64,000 nt of DNA from Methylonatrum sp040877625. Its GTDB lineage: Bacteria > Pseudomonadota > Gammaproteobacteria > Nitrococcales > Aquisalimonadaceae. The position numbers were made by a program, and so were the translations under genes. How positions within the stretch are numbered: position 1 is the first letter of the stretch; each line of letters starts with the position of its first letter. This document shows positions 8,378 to 17,083 of this stretch, piece after piece. The notes under the pieces were generated by a model. It did no database searches. It was not told where the DNA came from and saw only the letters and a program-made list of their open reading frames with translations. The stretch lies in assembly GCA_040877625.1 (NCBI GenBank), contig JBBDNK010000024.1:255272-319271 (forward strand), in the 5' to 3' direction.

Positions 8378-8932
8378 TCAAAGACCCGAGGTATCGCGTT
8401 CCCTGGTCTCGGCAGGCCGCCCTTCCTGTGCGCCCTTGGCCAATCGAGCGTCGAGCGGCCGGGTCAGCACCCCATCGTCGCGATAGCGTATGGCGATATC
8501 TTCATCCAGGCATACGATCTCCACCAGGTTGTGTCCCTTCCGCAGCACCGTGCGCCGGATCAAGGTACCCTCGGAAGCCAGGCGCGCCGCACCCGGATAT
8601 TTGGCAGCGACCACTTCCGTCATGAAGAGCAGTTCATCGATACAGGCAGAACTGGAATCCATGCGACCGTCACCGGCGATCTCGTAAATGCGGTCATCCT
8701 CAGTCACATAAACCGTATAACGGCTGAAGGCGCCGTATGGGCTGGGTGGGCTCTCGACCGCATACGCCCGCACCCCGTTGTCTCCTCGAAAGACCGGGGC
8801 CTTGCCGCTGGTGTCCAGCGTTTCGCCAAACCAGAAACCGAATGCCCCCTTGATGGCGCCATTCTCCGCATGGGCGACCGGCGACAGTGCCAGGGCAGCG
8901 CACAATAGAAATAATCCGATTCGCATTTTCAT
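8378..8932 (-). CDS. Exported hypothetical protein
   Basis: The 184-residue product begins with a clear signal peptide (MKMRIGLFLLCAALALSPVAHA, predicted cleavage after AHA). The mature part has short beta-type segments (FSRYTVYVTEDDRIYEIAG) and an acidic middle with two Cys (SACID and EIVCLDED) that could form a disulfide in the periplasm. I do not recognise the family. It stands alone on the minus strand upstream of def. Confidence 0.65.
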   Translation of the reverse strand: MKMRIGLFLLCAALALSPVAHAENGAIKGAFGFWFGETLDTSGKAPVFRGDNGVRAYAVESPPSPYGAFSRYTVYVTEDDRIYEIAGDGRMDSSSACIDELLFMTEVVAAKYPGAARLASEGTLIRRTVLRKGHNLVEIVCLDEDIAIRYRDDGVLTRPLDARLAKGAQEGRPAETRERDTSGL

Positions 8933-9222
8933 AGGCCGACGTCCTGTTCCATTCCCTGTTTATAGCCTGTTCCCATACTGGTTTATATCCCCCATGCAGC
9001 TTAGACCGTCAAGTCGGAAAAGTAACCGGCAACACCAACCTCCTATTGGCGCGGCGTATTCGCGCGCGGGGGCGGCGCTGGCCTCTATCCTCGAAATAGA
9101 ACCGTGCGAATTGCCCGATGCTTCCTTATGATGTGCTGCTGAGCCGAGGCACTGTATCGAACAGGCAATCTGCCCGACCGTGCCCGGAAACGACAACGCG
9201 TGACTCACAGGGATCTGAATTC

Positions 9223-10560
9223 ATGAACAGGTTGGTTGCAGTAGGGGCAGGTGTGGTGGTGGTGGCGGGCGCGGTGGTTGCCGGCTTGCCCCTGTATGCC
9301 GGTATGCAGGCGGAACGGGAATTGCGCGGCCTTGAAGAAATGCGTGCGGGCGAGTTCATCGTCCTTCACGAGATTACCGAGTATCGAAAAGGTTACAGAA
9401 AATCACTCGCCCGCGGCCATGGCGTTGTTCAGATCGGCCGGGAAAACATCCCGTTCGACATCGAGCACCATGTCCGCCACGGACTGACAGACATCCACGT
9501 GGATTCCGCGATCGTGCCGACCGGTGAGGCCGGCGAGCTTGTACGCCGCTTCCTGAAGGATGAAGCCGCCGTCTCGCTGACCACGACCGCGACGCCGACG
9601 GCAACGGTGATGAACATCTCGGTGCCCCGGGCCGAAGGCGCGGTCGACGCCGACGGCAATCTGATGCTGAATTTCGGCGGCATCAACGGCACCATTAACA
9701 TGGATGACCGCCTGTCCACGGCAACGTTCAATGTTGCACCGCTGAGTCTGAGCGGCGTTCACGGCGGCCTGTCCGTGGGAGCGCAGAAATTGGTGCTCGA
9801 GAGTCCTGATCTGTCCGACTCATTTGCCCCGGCGGAGAGCGCCTACACCGCCGAGAGCGTTCTGTTCACATCCCTGAGCGGGAGCGGCCCCGGCGAAATC
9901 AAGCTCACCGACCTTTCGTCGATCGGTAAACGGGGCATCAGGGACGGCATGGTTTGGATCGACATTGACGCCATCATCGCCAACCTGCAGGTGGACGACT
10001 ATCAGGCCGATCGCCTGCGCATCGGTCTGAATGCGGACAATCTGGAACTCGAGCAAACCCGGGCACTTTCCGAGGCGATCAATGCCATACACGCGCAGGC
10101 TCTGGATGCGGAGGAGACGGAGAATGCCGTCGGCCACGCGTTTCTGAATGCGGTCCCGGGGCTGCTGGCACATTCGCCTTCACTGGGCATGCGGATTCAT
10201 CTTGGCGCGGAAGGTGAGGAAACACTCTCGACGGTTATCCACTCCGGTTTTACCGGCAATAGCAGTGGTGAACCCGTGCCGTTGGGCATTCAGAACATCG
10301 CGCAGATCACGGTCGATCTCGACGTCATGTTGCAGGAGTCTCTGCTCATCGGACTTCAGCAGGCGCTCGGCGCCGACGCTGTCAACGCCGACGATGGTAT
10401 CAGTGCGCTACTCGCGCTCGCCGAGCAGGGCCTGGCGACGCAGATTCCCGGCGGATTCAAAACCGAGATTCGCTTTGCCAACACCGAATTGCTGATAAAC
10501 GGCGAGAATCGTTCCGACTTCCTTGCGATGCTGCTGATGGGCGGCGGCGAGTTTTTCTAG
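9223..10560 (+). CDS. YdgA/DUF945-family protein
   Basis: With the ATG at 9223 the protein has 445 residues. It starts with a single membrane anchor (VAVGAGVVVVAGAVVAGLPLYAG), then a long beta-rich periplasmic part with a repeated Gly/Asn pattern (LMLNFGGINGTINMD) and a C-terminal TEIRFANTELLINGENRSDF segment, the layout of YdgA/DUF945 proteins. In E. coli YdgA is an inner-membrane protein of unclear function. The frame opens upstream at 9118, but those residues look non-coding. Confidence 0.75.
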   Translation: MNRLVAVGAGVVVVAGAVVAGLPLYAGMQAERELRGLEEMRAGEFIVLHEITEYRKGYRKSLARGHGVVQIGRENIPFDIEHHVRHGLTDIHVDSAIVPTGEAGELVRRFLKDEAAVSLTTTATPTATVMNISVPRAEGAVDADGNLMLNFGGINGTINMDDRLSTATFNVAPLSLSGVHGGLSVGAQKLVLESPDLSDSFAPAESAYTAESVLFTSLSGSGPGEIKLTDLSSIGKRGIRDGMVWIDIDAIIANLQVDDYQADRLRIGLNADNLELEQTRALSEAINAIHAQALDAEETENAVGHAFLNAVPGLLAHSPSLGMRIHLGAEGEETLSTVIHSGFTGNSSGEPVPLGIQNIAQITVDLDVMLQESLLIGLQQALGADAVNADDGISALLALAEQGLATQIPGGFKTEIRFANTELLINGENRSDFLAMLLMGGGEFF

Positions 10561-10610
10561 GTCGACCTTACCGAATCCGCTGACGGCCTGGAAACAACTT
10601 CTGGCGGACG

Positions 10611-10636
10611 GACATGCGGCGTTAAACCCGCATGTC
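10611..10636 (+). terminator. Hairpin after the YdgA-like gene
   Basis: GACATGCGG (10611-10619) pairs with CCGCATGTC (10628-10636) 50 bp after the stop codon. There is no T-run, so termination is not certain. Confidence 0.4.
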
Positions 10637-10704
10637 TGCCCTTGTCTCTCACGCAACCGGACCCAGATCTCAATGAGCGGTGCCTCCATGCAGGGAGATG
10701 TGTC

Positions 10705-11373
10705 ATGGCCGAAGAGGTTTTCATGGATCGCGTCGAAGCCGGCCGATTGCTCGGAGACAGACTTCGGCTGAAATACGGCAAGCTGAGCGACGCGCTGATA
10801 CTTGCATTGCCGCGCGGCGGTGTTCCCGTTGCCTATGAGGTAGCCCGCAAACTTGAACTGCCGCTGGACCTTGTGCTCGTTCGAAAACTCGGGCTGCCCG
10901 GTCACGAGGAACTGGCGATGGGCGCCATCGCTTCCGGCGGCGCCATCGTTCTGAACACCGAGCTGTTGAGCCACCTGCCCGTCAGTGCGGCAACCATCGA
11001 CCACGTTACCAGCCAGGAAAGACGTGAACTCGCCCGCCGCGAGCGGGCATATCGAGGCGATCGACCGCAACCGCGGATTACGAACCGCACAGCCATCCTG
11101 GTGGACGACGGGCTTGCGACCGGCTCTACCATGCGTGCCGCCATTGCCGCCGTCCGACAGGCCGATCCGGAGCAGGTGATCGTGGCAGTACCCGTTGCTC
11201 CGCCCGATACCGTCGACGCCCTTGCCAATGAAGCCGACGACGTCATCGCACTTCGTACCCCGGCGTCTTTTCTCGGCGTCGGGCACTGGTACAGAGAATT
11301 CCCCCAGACAAGCGACGATGAAGTTCGCGGTCTGCTCGCGCGCGTCTGGAGCAAACAGCCCGAAGTCACCTGA
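10705..11373 (+). CDS. Phosphoribosyltransferase-domain protein
   Basis: I chose the ATG at 10705 (behind GGGAG), giving 222 residues. The PRPP-binding motif ILVDDGLATGSTM is clear, with the type I PRTase strand order before it (ILALPRGGVPVAYEVARKL; DLVLVRKLGLPGHEELAMGAI). This group occurs alone or fused to alpha/beta hydrolases, often near stress genes; its substrate is unknown. It converges on the second phasin gene with a shared terminator. Confidence 0.85.
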   Translation: MAEEVFMDRVEAGRLLGDRLRLKYGKLSDALILALPRGGVPVAYEVARKLELPLDLVLVRKLGLPGHEELAMGAIASGGAIVLNTELLSHLPVSAATIDHVTSQERRELARRERAYRGDRPQPRITNRTAILVDDGLATGSTMRAAIAAVRQADPEQVIVAVPVAPPDTVDALANEADDVIALRTPASFLGVGHWYREFPQTSDDEVRGLLARVWSKQPEVT

Positions 11374-11401
11374 TAGCCTTGGCAACGACGGCACAACAAA
11401 A

Positions 11402-11433
11402 AAAGCCCGCCGACGCGAGCGTCGGCGGGCTTT
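11402..11433. terminator. Bidirectional terminator between phosphoribosyltransferase and phasin 2
   Basis: A 14-bp perfect stem, AAAGCCCGCCGACG with CGTCGGCGGGCTTT, has a 4-base loop and A/T runs on both sides, so it can serve both convergent genes. Confidence 0.92.
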
Positions 11434-11457
11434 GGAACTTTCCGCGGCGCGGAACGA

Positions 11458-11823
11458 TTACTTGCCCTTGGCGACAACCTTGGACACGTTCTGCACACTG
11501 GCTTCGGTCAGCTTCTGCGTTTTCTGCGCGAAGTCCTGACTGATGGCGACAAACTTCTCGGCATCACCCTTGAGGCGCTCGCTCAGATCCTTGGCCAGCT
11601 TCTGCTGATTCTCCACATAGGCCTGAACATCGGAGGCCTGACGAATATCCAGCACGGCACGGGCCTGCTTCAGACCGGCCTCGGCATAAGCCTGGGTCGC
11701 TTCATACTGCGCGTTGGCCAGCTGTTCAAAATGGTCCAGAGCCAGCCCGGCATAGCTGCGGGCAGGATCGACGAAAAGGGTTTCAACCTGCTTGTTGACC
11801 TGATTCAATGTCTCGTTAGCCAT
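11458..11823 (-). CDS. Phasin family protein
   Basis: The ATG at 11823 has AGGAGA upstream, giving 121 residues; the longer open frame to 11961 runs through operator sequence. The protein is an all-helical phasin domain without a low-complexity tail (VDPARSYAGLALDHFEQLAN, ending KLTEASVQNVSKVVAKGK). It should coat PHA granules. Its upstream region holds two copies of the operator also found before phasin 1, so both are likely co-regulated. Confidence 0.87.
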   Translation of the reverse strand: MANETLNQVNKQVETLFVDPARSYAGLALDHFEQLANAQYEATQAYAEAGLKQARAVLDIRQASDVQAYVENQQKLAKDLSERLKGDAEKFVAISQDFAQKTQKLTEASVQNVSKVVAKGK

Positions 11824-11878
11824 TGTCACAATCTCCTTTAAGATTTGAGTCATCAAGGGCTGGTTAGGTACTCCACCC

Positions 11879-11921
11879 TTGTTGCATTGCACAATAGCAA
11901 ACGATTTGTTGCGTTGCAACA
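11879..11921. promoter_or_regulatory. Putative PhaR-type operators upstream of phasin 2
   Basis: TTGTTGCATTGCACAA (11879-11894) and TTGTTGCGTTGCAACA (11906-11921) are two inverted repeats with the same 3-bp spacing, 56-98 bp upstream of the phasin start. They may also affect the divergent HAD gene. Confidence 0.65.
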
Positions 11922-12043
11922 TTTTATTGAATCTTATTTTGCCCACCACCATGGCGGTCATGCCGGACGCACATGGTCACAGCGTATTGGCAAACGGTTT
12001 GCGGGAATGGCGTTTCCCCCGCCCCATACCAGGACCACCTCAC

Positions 12044-12736
12044 ATGAGCGGAGCCTGCCCCATCGACATGTCCTTCATCAAGGGTGTTGTCTTCGATCTT
12101 GACGGCACCCTGGTGGATTCCCGTCTCAACTTCGATGCCATACGGCGGGAAATCGGGTTCCCTCGCGATCGCGGCCTGCTTGAGCATCTGACCACGCTGA
12201 CAGATCCCAATCAGATCAGCATGGCCGAAACAGCCATACACCGCCACGAAATGGCCGGCGCGGCCGCCGCGACCTGGATGCCCGGCGCGCAACGCCTGCT
12301 GACAGCCTTGCACGCCATGCGCATCCCGACCGCGATCCTGACCCGTAATATGCGGGCCGCCGTCAGGCTGACCATCGATTCACTGGCGGTTCCAATCGAC
12401 CTTGTCCTCACCCGGGAGGACTGCAAGCCCAAGCCCGACCCGGAAGGACTGCTGCACATTGCCAAAGCCTGGGGTTTGCACACGCGCTCAGTGGTGTATG
12501 TCGGCGACTTCATTTTCGACATACAGGCAGCGCGCAACGCCGGCATGGTGTCCTGCCTGTATGGAAATGGCACCAGCGGCAAGTACGCCAGGGAAGCGGA
12601 CTGGGTAATCAATCATTTCGACGAATTGACCATGGCACTCGGCGGTAACGACGACGCTGCGCGGCCGACCGCGGATACCCGACGCGCACCGGGGAACACC
12701 GGAGGCAAACCGCAGTCGAAACGCACGACCCGTTAA
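12044..12736 (+). CDS. HAD-superfamily hydrolase (phosphoglycolate phosphatase-like)
   Basis: The 230-residue protein (ATG at 12044; 12068 is also possible) has the four HAD motifs: VVFDLDGTLVDS with nucleophile Asp about 18 and acid Asp 20, the ILTRN segment, KPKPDP with the conserved Lys, and YVGDFIFDI with metal-binding Asp residues. The helical cap after motif I places it in the Gph/phosphatase subclass. Substrate unknown. The C-terminus (ADTRRAPGNTGGKPQSKRTTR) is a non-conserved basic tail. Confidence 0.85.
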   Translation: MSGACPIDMSFIKGVVFDLDGTLVDSRLNFDAIRREIGFPRDRGLLEHLTTLTDPNQISMAETAIHRHEMAGAAAATWMPGAQRLLTALHAMRIPTAILTRNMRAAVRLTIDSLAVPIDLVLTREDCKPKPDPEGLLHIAKAWGLHTRSVVYVGDFIFDIQAARNAGMVSCLYGNGTSGKYAREADWVINHFDELTMALGGNDDAARPTADTRRAPGNTGGKPQSKRTTR

Positions 12737-12825
12737 TCGGGACGGCCAATCGACCATCCCGCAAATTCACGACGCCGACGTGTTTTCGACATGTCCGTAC
12801 ATTACCGCTAAAAGGAGGAAGATCC

Positions 12826-13311
12826 ATGCACAGGCTCATCCTCACCGCCGGCTGCACCGTTGCGCTGGTCCTGCCCGGAATGGCGATCGCTGAAGATCCG
12901 CACTCGGCCGGCACCCTCCCTGCCACCGGCCTGCTGGCCCAGACCGGCCCCCATCATCAGGATGGCACCCGCATGCAGCAACCTCAGCAGCAGCGAGCAC
13001 CGGCCGCGCCGGACCGACAGCAGCAAGAGGAGATGCGGGAATTAAGGGAACGCCTGCAGTCGGATCGGCCACGGTCCGAGCAACAACTGCCCGGGCAACG
13101 CCAGCGGACGCCAGCGGAAACCCGGCCCGGCCACCGACCGGGGATGCAGGGTACCGAACCACCCCACTCTCCCAGGTCGGGCGAAGCGCCGGAGCGTAGA
13201 GGCTCCCCGCAACAGACGCCCCTGCAGGGCGATCCGCTGCAGGACCGGCGGAAACCACCAGCCGGACAATCGCCGAACAAACCGGACGACCCCCTGAACA
13301 GAGAAAACTGA
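12826..13311 (+). CDS. Exported Gln/Pro/Arg-rich protein
   Basis: AGGAGG precedes the ATG. The 161-residue product has a signal peptide (about residues 1-22, ending GMAIA), then a disordered stretch rich in Gln, Pro and Arg (QQPQQQRAPAAPDRQQQ and further runs). There is no domain I recognise; low complexity makes any function guess unsafe. It stands alone and converges on the aldehyde dehydrogenase gene. Confidence 0.6.
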   Translation: MHRLILTAGCTVALVLPGMAIAEDPHSAGTLPATGLLAQTGPHHQDGTRMQQPQQQRAPAAPDRQQQEEMRELRERLQSDRPRSEQQLPGQRQRTPAETRPGHRPGMQGTEPPHSPRSGEAPERRGSPQQTPLQGDPLQDRRKPPAGQSPNKPDDPLNREN

Positions 13312-13378
13312 CCGCCGGAAAGGCAAGGCCGGCCGGGACACCGCCATTCGCGCTACCCGGCCGGCCATCGGCTTCCCG

Positions 13379-14773
13379 CTATTCCAGCCGCAGGTGAAAG
13401 CTCTTCGGCCTTGTCAGGCACTCGTAACCCACCGGGGACAGCGTACAACCCCGCCCCGTGTGCTTCACGCCGGCCCAGGCAAGGGCCGGATCCAGGTAGT
13501 CGCAGCGGTTCATGAACACCGTGCCCGTGTCCACCTGGTCGCCAATACGCTCCGCCGCAGCCACGTCCCGGGTCCAGATCGATGCGGTCAGACCGAACTC
13601 GCTATCGTTCATCAGTGCAATAGCCTCCTCATCGGACGACACCCGCATCACACCGACCACCGGGCCGAAACTTTCCTCTCTCATCACGCGCATACGGTGA
13701 TCTACGTTCACCAGCACTTGCGGAGCCATGTACGGACCGTCGGGGGTATTGCCAGGGAATGTCGCAGGATCAATCAGCGCCTGGGCGCCGGCGGCGACGG
13801 CTTCGTCGATCTGGCCTCTGACAAACGCCGCGGCCCCCGTCTTCACCATGGGTCCGAGCGTCGTATTCGGGTCGAGAGGATGACCCAGCCTCAGCATCCG
13901 TGCCTCCGCCACCAGCGCTTCCACGAATACGTCATGGATGGACGCATGCACATACACGCGCTCGACCGAGCAGCAGGACTGCCCGGCATTGAATAGCGCA
14001 CCGTCGGCAATGCCCGCAGCCGCCTGCGCCACATCGGCATCGGACCGCACATACGCTGGATCCTTACCCCCCAGCTCCAGCCCCGTACCCGGAAAGCCCG
14101 GCCCTTCGGCAATCGCTCGCTGCACCGCGCGCCCGCCGGCTACCGACCCAGTGAAGCACACCAGCCGAACCGCCTCATGCCGCATCACCGCCGCCGCGCT
14201 GTCATGGTCCATGTGTACAGCCTGGAACAGGCCGTCCGGCAATCCCGCCTCAGCCAGCACCCGCGCCAGCCGTTCGCCACACAGCGCCGTCTGCCGAGCG
14301 TGTTTCAGCATCACCGCGTTACCCGCGGCCAGCGCCGGCCAGATGGAATTGACCGCCGTCATGTACGGGAAATTCCAGGGCGCCACGGTAAACACCACGC
14401 CCACCGGTTCACGGCGGATGTAACGGCGGAATCCCGGCTTCTCGCCCGGATCCAGCGGCGCCAGCGCCGTTGGCGCAATCTCGAGCATGTAGCGCGCCCG
14501 ATCCGCGAATCCCGCCACCTCACCACCGCCCTGGCAGACCGGACGCCCCATCTGCCAGGCCAGTTCCTCCGCCACCGCATCGCGCTCGGTGACAAAGCGG
14601 TCCACCGCATCGGACAGGATCCGCAGCCGCTGCAGTAGCGGCACATGACGCCAGGCAGCCTGGGCGCTGGAAGCCCGATCGACCGCCGCCAGAGCCGCCT
14701 CCCGGGGGACAAACGGCCTCTGGGCATAAATCGAGCCATCCACCGGGCTCACGATGCGTAACGTGTCGGCCAT
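13379..14773 (-). CDS. NAD(P)-dependent aldehyde dehydrogenase
   Basis: The 464-residue enzyme has APWNFP, LELGGKDP with general base Glu about 233, and NAGQSCCS with nucleophile Cys about 267. The length and motifs fit the succinate-semialdehyde/gamma-glutamyl-aldehyde dehydrogenase group. One usual Lys-Pro pair reads LKHA instead of LKPS. GGGAGG precedes the start. It is the last gene of an operon with the ligase and SDR; by analogy to the Puu pathway it would oxidise a gamma-glutamylated aldehyde to the acid. Confidence 0.9.
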   Translation of the reverse strand: MADTLRIVSPVDGSIYAQRPFVPREAALAAVDRASSAQAAWRHVPLLQRLRILSDAVDRFVTERDAVAEELAWQMGRPVCQGGGEVAGFADRARYMLEIAPTALAPLDPGEKPGFRRYIRREPVGVVFTVAPWNFPYMTAVNSIWPALAAGNAVMLKHARQTALCGERLARVLAEAGLPDGLFQAVHMDHDSAAAVMRHEAVRLVCFTGSVAGGRAVQRAIAEGPGFPGTGLELGGKDPAYVRSDADVAQAAAGIADGALFNAGQSCCSVERVYVHASIHDVFVEALVAEARMLRLGHPLDPNTTLGPMVKTGAAAFVRGQIDEAVAAGAQALIDPATFPGNTPDGPYMAPQVLVNVDHRMRVMREESFGPVVGVMRVSSDEEAIALMNDSEFGLTASIWTRDVAAAERIGDQVDTGTVFMNRCDYLDPALAWAGVKHTGRGCTLSPVGYECLTRPKSFHLRLE

Positions 14774-14785
14774 GTCGTCGCCTCC

Positions 14786-15553
14786 CTATTCCGGCGTCAC
14801 ATAGGCCTGAGAAAGACCGCCATCGACAAGGAACGGCATCGCCGTAATAAACGAGGAATCGTCGCTCGCCAGGAAGACGGCTGCAGCGGCAATTTCCTCT
14901 GGCTCGGCGAAGCGCCCGGGCGGCAGGTGCACCATGCGCCGAGCCGCCTTGGCAGGATCCTTGGCAAACAGCTCCTGCAGCAACGGCGTGTTCACCGGGC
15001 CGGGACACAGCGCATTGACGCGGATGTTATCGCGGGCGAACTGTACGCCCAGCTCCCGACTCATCGCCAGCACCGCACCCTTGGAAGCCGTGTAGGCGAT
15101 CTGGGATGTGGCCGCGCCCATGACCGCGACGAAAGAAGCGGTATTGATTATGCTGCCGCCGCCGCGCTGCTGCAGATAGGGGATGCCGTATTTGCAGCAA
15201 TGGAACACGGAGGTGAGATTGATGCGCAGTACGCGATCCCAGGCTTCAATCCCGGTATCGAGAATGGAGTTATCGTCCGACGGCGAGATGCCGGCATTGT
15301 TGAACAATATATCGATACCGCCGAAATGTTTGGCCGCGCTGGCGTACAGTTGTTCGACGTCGTCACTGTTACTGACGTCGGTCCGCACGAACAGCCCGCC
15401 CACTTCATCGGCGGCTGCCTGCCCTGCTTTCGCGTCCAGCTCCGCAACGCAGATGCCGGCGCCCTCGGCGGCGAACCGGCGTACGCTTGCCAGACCAATA
15501 CCACTACCGCCACCGGTAATGACCGCGATCCTGTTTTCGAGCCTTCCCTTCAT
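14786..15553 (-). CDS. Short-chain dehydrogenase of the gamma-glutamylation operon
   Basis: The ATG at 15553 follows CGGAGG; the protein has 255 residues. It shows TGGGSGIG, NNAGIS and the catalytic set NTASFVAVMG...YTASKGA. It lies 12 bp before the aldehyde dehydrogenase and 50 bp after the ligase, so all three are one transcript. In the E. coli Puu pathway an FAD amine oxidase makes the aldehyde; none is encoded here, so this SDR may instead oxidise an alcohol to the aldehyde, which would suit an amino-alcohol substrate. That role is inference. Confidence 0.88.
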   Translation of the reverse strand: MKGRLENRIAVITGGGSGIGLASVRRFAAEGAGICVAELDAKAGQAAADEVGGLFVRTDVSNSDDVEQLYASAAKHFGGIDILFNNAGISPSDDNSILDTGIEAWDRVLRINLTSVFHCCKYGIPYLQQRGGGSIINTASFVAVMGAATSQIAYTASKGAVLAMSRELGVQFARDNIRVNALCPGPVNTPLLQELFAKDPAKAARRMVHLPPGRFAEPEEIAAAAVFLASDDSSFITAMPFLVDGGLSQAYVTPE

Positions 15554-15603
15554 GTCCGCAAACCTCCGTTTAAGGAAACTGCCTTGCACGCCCGATGCGC
15601 GCC

Positions 15604-16965
15604 CTACATGCGTTCAAAACCGCGAAACCGCTCCCAGTCGGTGATCGCGGCATCGAAAGCCTCAATTTCCACCCGTGCCATGTTCAGGTAGTGCTCCACG
15701 ACCTGGTCGCCGAAAGCACTGCGGGCGATTCCACTCTCGCTGAACAGTACCCGCGCCTCCCGTAGCGTGCCCGGCACACGCGGCTTCCGAGATTCATAGG
15801 CATTGCCCGCGTAGGGCGCTTCCAGCGGCATCTCGCTATCCATGCCATGGATACCGGCCGCAATCATCGCGGACAAGGCAAGATAGGGGTTCACGTCGCC
15901 GCCCGGCACACGGTTCTCGATACGCATTGACGCACCGTGTCCCACCAGGCGGAGTGCGCAGGTTCGATTGTCCACGCCCCAGGCCAGGGCCGTCGGCGCG
16001 AAACTGCCCTTGACGTAGCGCTTGTAGGAATTGATGTTGGGCGCGAGGAACAGAGTGAGCTCACGCATGCCGTGCAGCAGACCGGCGACGAAGTGCTGAC
16101 CGAGCGCCGAGAGGCCCTGCTCACCGGCCATGACCGGCGAGCCGTCCGGGGAACGCACGCTGAGGTGAATATGGCATGAATTGCCTTCCCGCTCGTCATA
16201 CTTGGCCATGAATGTCAGGGCATACCCTTCCTGAGCCGCGATTTCCTTGGCACCGTTCTTGTACAGGGCGTGTTCGTCGGCGGTCCGCAGCACATGCTGA
16301 TAGTTGAAGTTGATTTCGTGCTGGCCCAGATTGCACTCGCCCTTGGAATCAAGAGTCTTCAGGCCCGCACTCTGCATTTCGTTGCGAATACGCGCCATCA
16401 ACGGCTCCAGCCGCTGGGTGTCGAGCAACGCGTAGTCGACATTGTACTGGGTCGCCGGCGTCAGACCTCGATAGGCCCGGTTCCAGGCGTCCTCATAGGT
16501 GTTGCGGAAGACAAGGAACTCCAGCTCGGTACCCGCGAAGGCAACCAGGTTGCGTTCCGCCAATCGTTCGATCTGGCGCCGCAGGATCTGACGAGGCGAC
16601 ACCATCACCGGGCTGCCGTCACCCCACTCCAGGTCGCACATCACCAGTGCCGTGCCGTCCTGCCAGGGTATTCGCCGCAACGTGGACAGATCCGGCGCGA
16701 ATACAAAATCACCGTATCCGTCGGACCAGGACGCATGGGAATAGCCGTCCACGGTTTTCATGTCGATATCCACGGCGAGCTGATAATTGCAGCCCTCCGC
16801 CTTGTGCTGCAGTACCTCCCCGAGGAAGTGTCCGACTGTCAGCCGTTTGCCCTGAAGCCGACCTTGCATGTCCACCATGGCCAGGAGAACAGTGTGTATC
16901 TCTCCCGAATCTGCTGCACCGCGCAAGGCATCGACCGTCATCTCGCCCTGTTCTTGTTCCTTCAT
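15604..16965 (-). CDS. Glutamine synthetase-like gamma-glutamyl ligase (PuuA family)
   Basis: The ATG at 16965 follows a GGGGGG run; the product has 453 residues. The catalytic core matches glutamine synthetase family proteins: CNLGQHEINFNYQHVLR, GNSCHIHLSV, KRYVKGSFAP and ENRVPGGDVNPYLALSAMIAAG. These residues, with the short N-terminal domain, are typical of PuuA and related enzymes that couple glutamate to an amine with ATP rather than to ammonia. As first gene of the operon it should start the pathway. The amine is unknown. Confidence 0.88.
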   Translation of the reverse strand: MKEQEQGEMTVDALRGAADSGEIHTVLLAMVDMQGRLQGKRLTVGHFLGEVLQHKAEGCNYQLAVDIDMKTVDGYSHASWSDGYGDFVFAPDLSTLRRIPWQDGTALVMCDLEWGDGSPVMVSPRQILRRQIERLAERNLVAFAGTELEFLVFRNTYEDAWNRAYRGLTPATQYNVDYALLDTQRLEPLMARIRNEMQSAGLKTLDSKGECNLGQHEINFNYQHVLRTADEHALYKNGAKEIAAQEGYALTFMAKYDEREGNSCHIHLSVRSPDGSPVMAGEQGLSALGQHFVAGLLHGMRELTLFLAPNINSYKRYVKGSFAPTALAWGVDNRTCALRLVGHGASMRIENRVPGGDVNPYLALSAMIAAGIHGMDSEMPLEAPYAGNAYESRKPRVPGTLREARVLFSESGIARSAFGDQVVEHYLNMARVEIEAFDAAITDWERFRGFERM

Positions 16966-17000
16966 GATCTGCCCCCCCATGCGGGCTCCATCCACTGCGC

Positions 17001-17060
17001 TACTGTACTTTTGCGTACACTTATTGCTAAATTATTCGCATTACGTACACTGTAGTACAT
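17001..17060. promoter_or_regulatory. Putative operator region between the ligase operon and RpiR regulator
   Basis: The 118-bp divergent region has GTAC-rich sites: TGTACTTTTGCGTACAC at about 17004-17020 and TTACGTACACTGTAGTAC at about 17041-17058. CGTACACT occurs twice, at 17014 and 17044, exactly 30 bp apart, so sites sit on the same DNA face. This is a likely target of the adjacent RpiR-type protein. Confidence 0.5.
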
Positions 17061-17083
17061 ATTAAGCATACGATGGCAGAACC

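Noticed and set aside
7628..8908. Long plus-strand frame of 426 residues
   Set aside because: It runs antisense to peptide deformylase and the exported protein, which have clear motifs; it is a high-GC shadow frame.
9118..9222. Longer N-terminus of the YdgA-like protein
   Set aside because: The extra 35 residues lack a ribosome site and would put the membrane anchor inside; the ATG at 9223 gives a normal N-terminal anchor.
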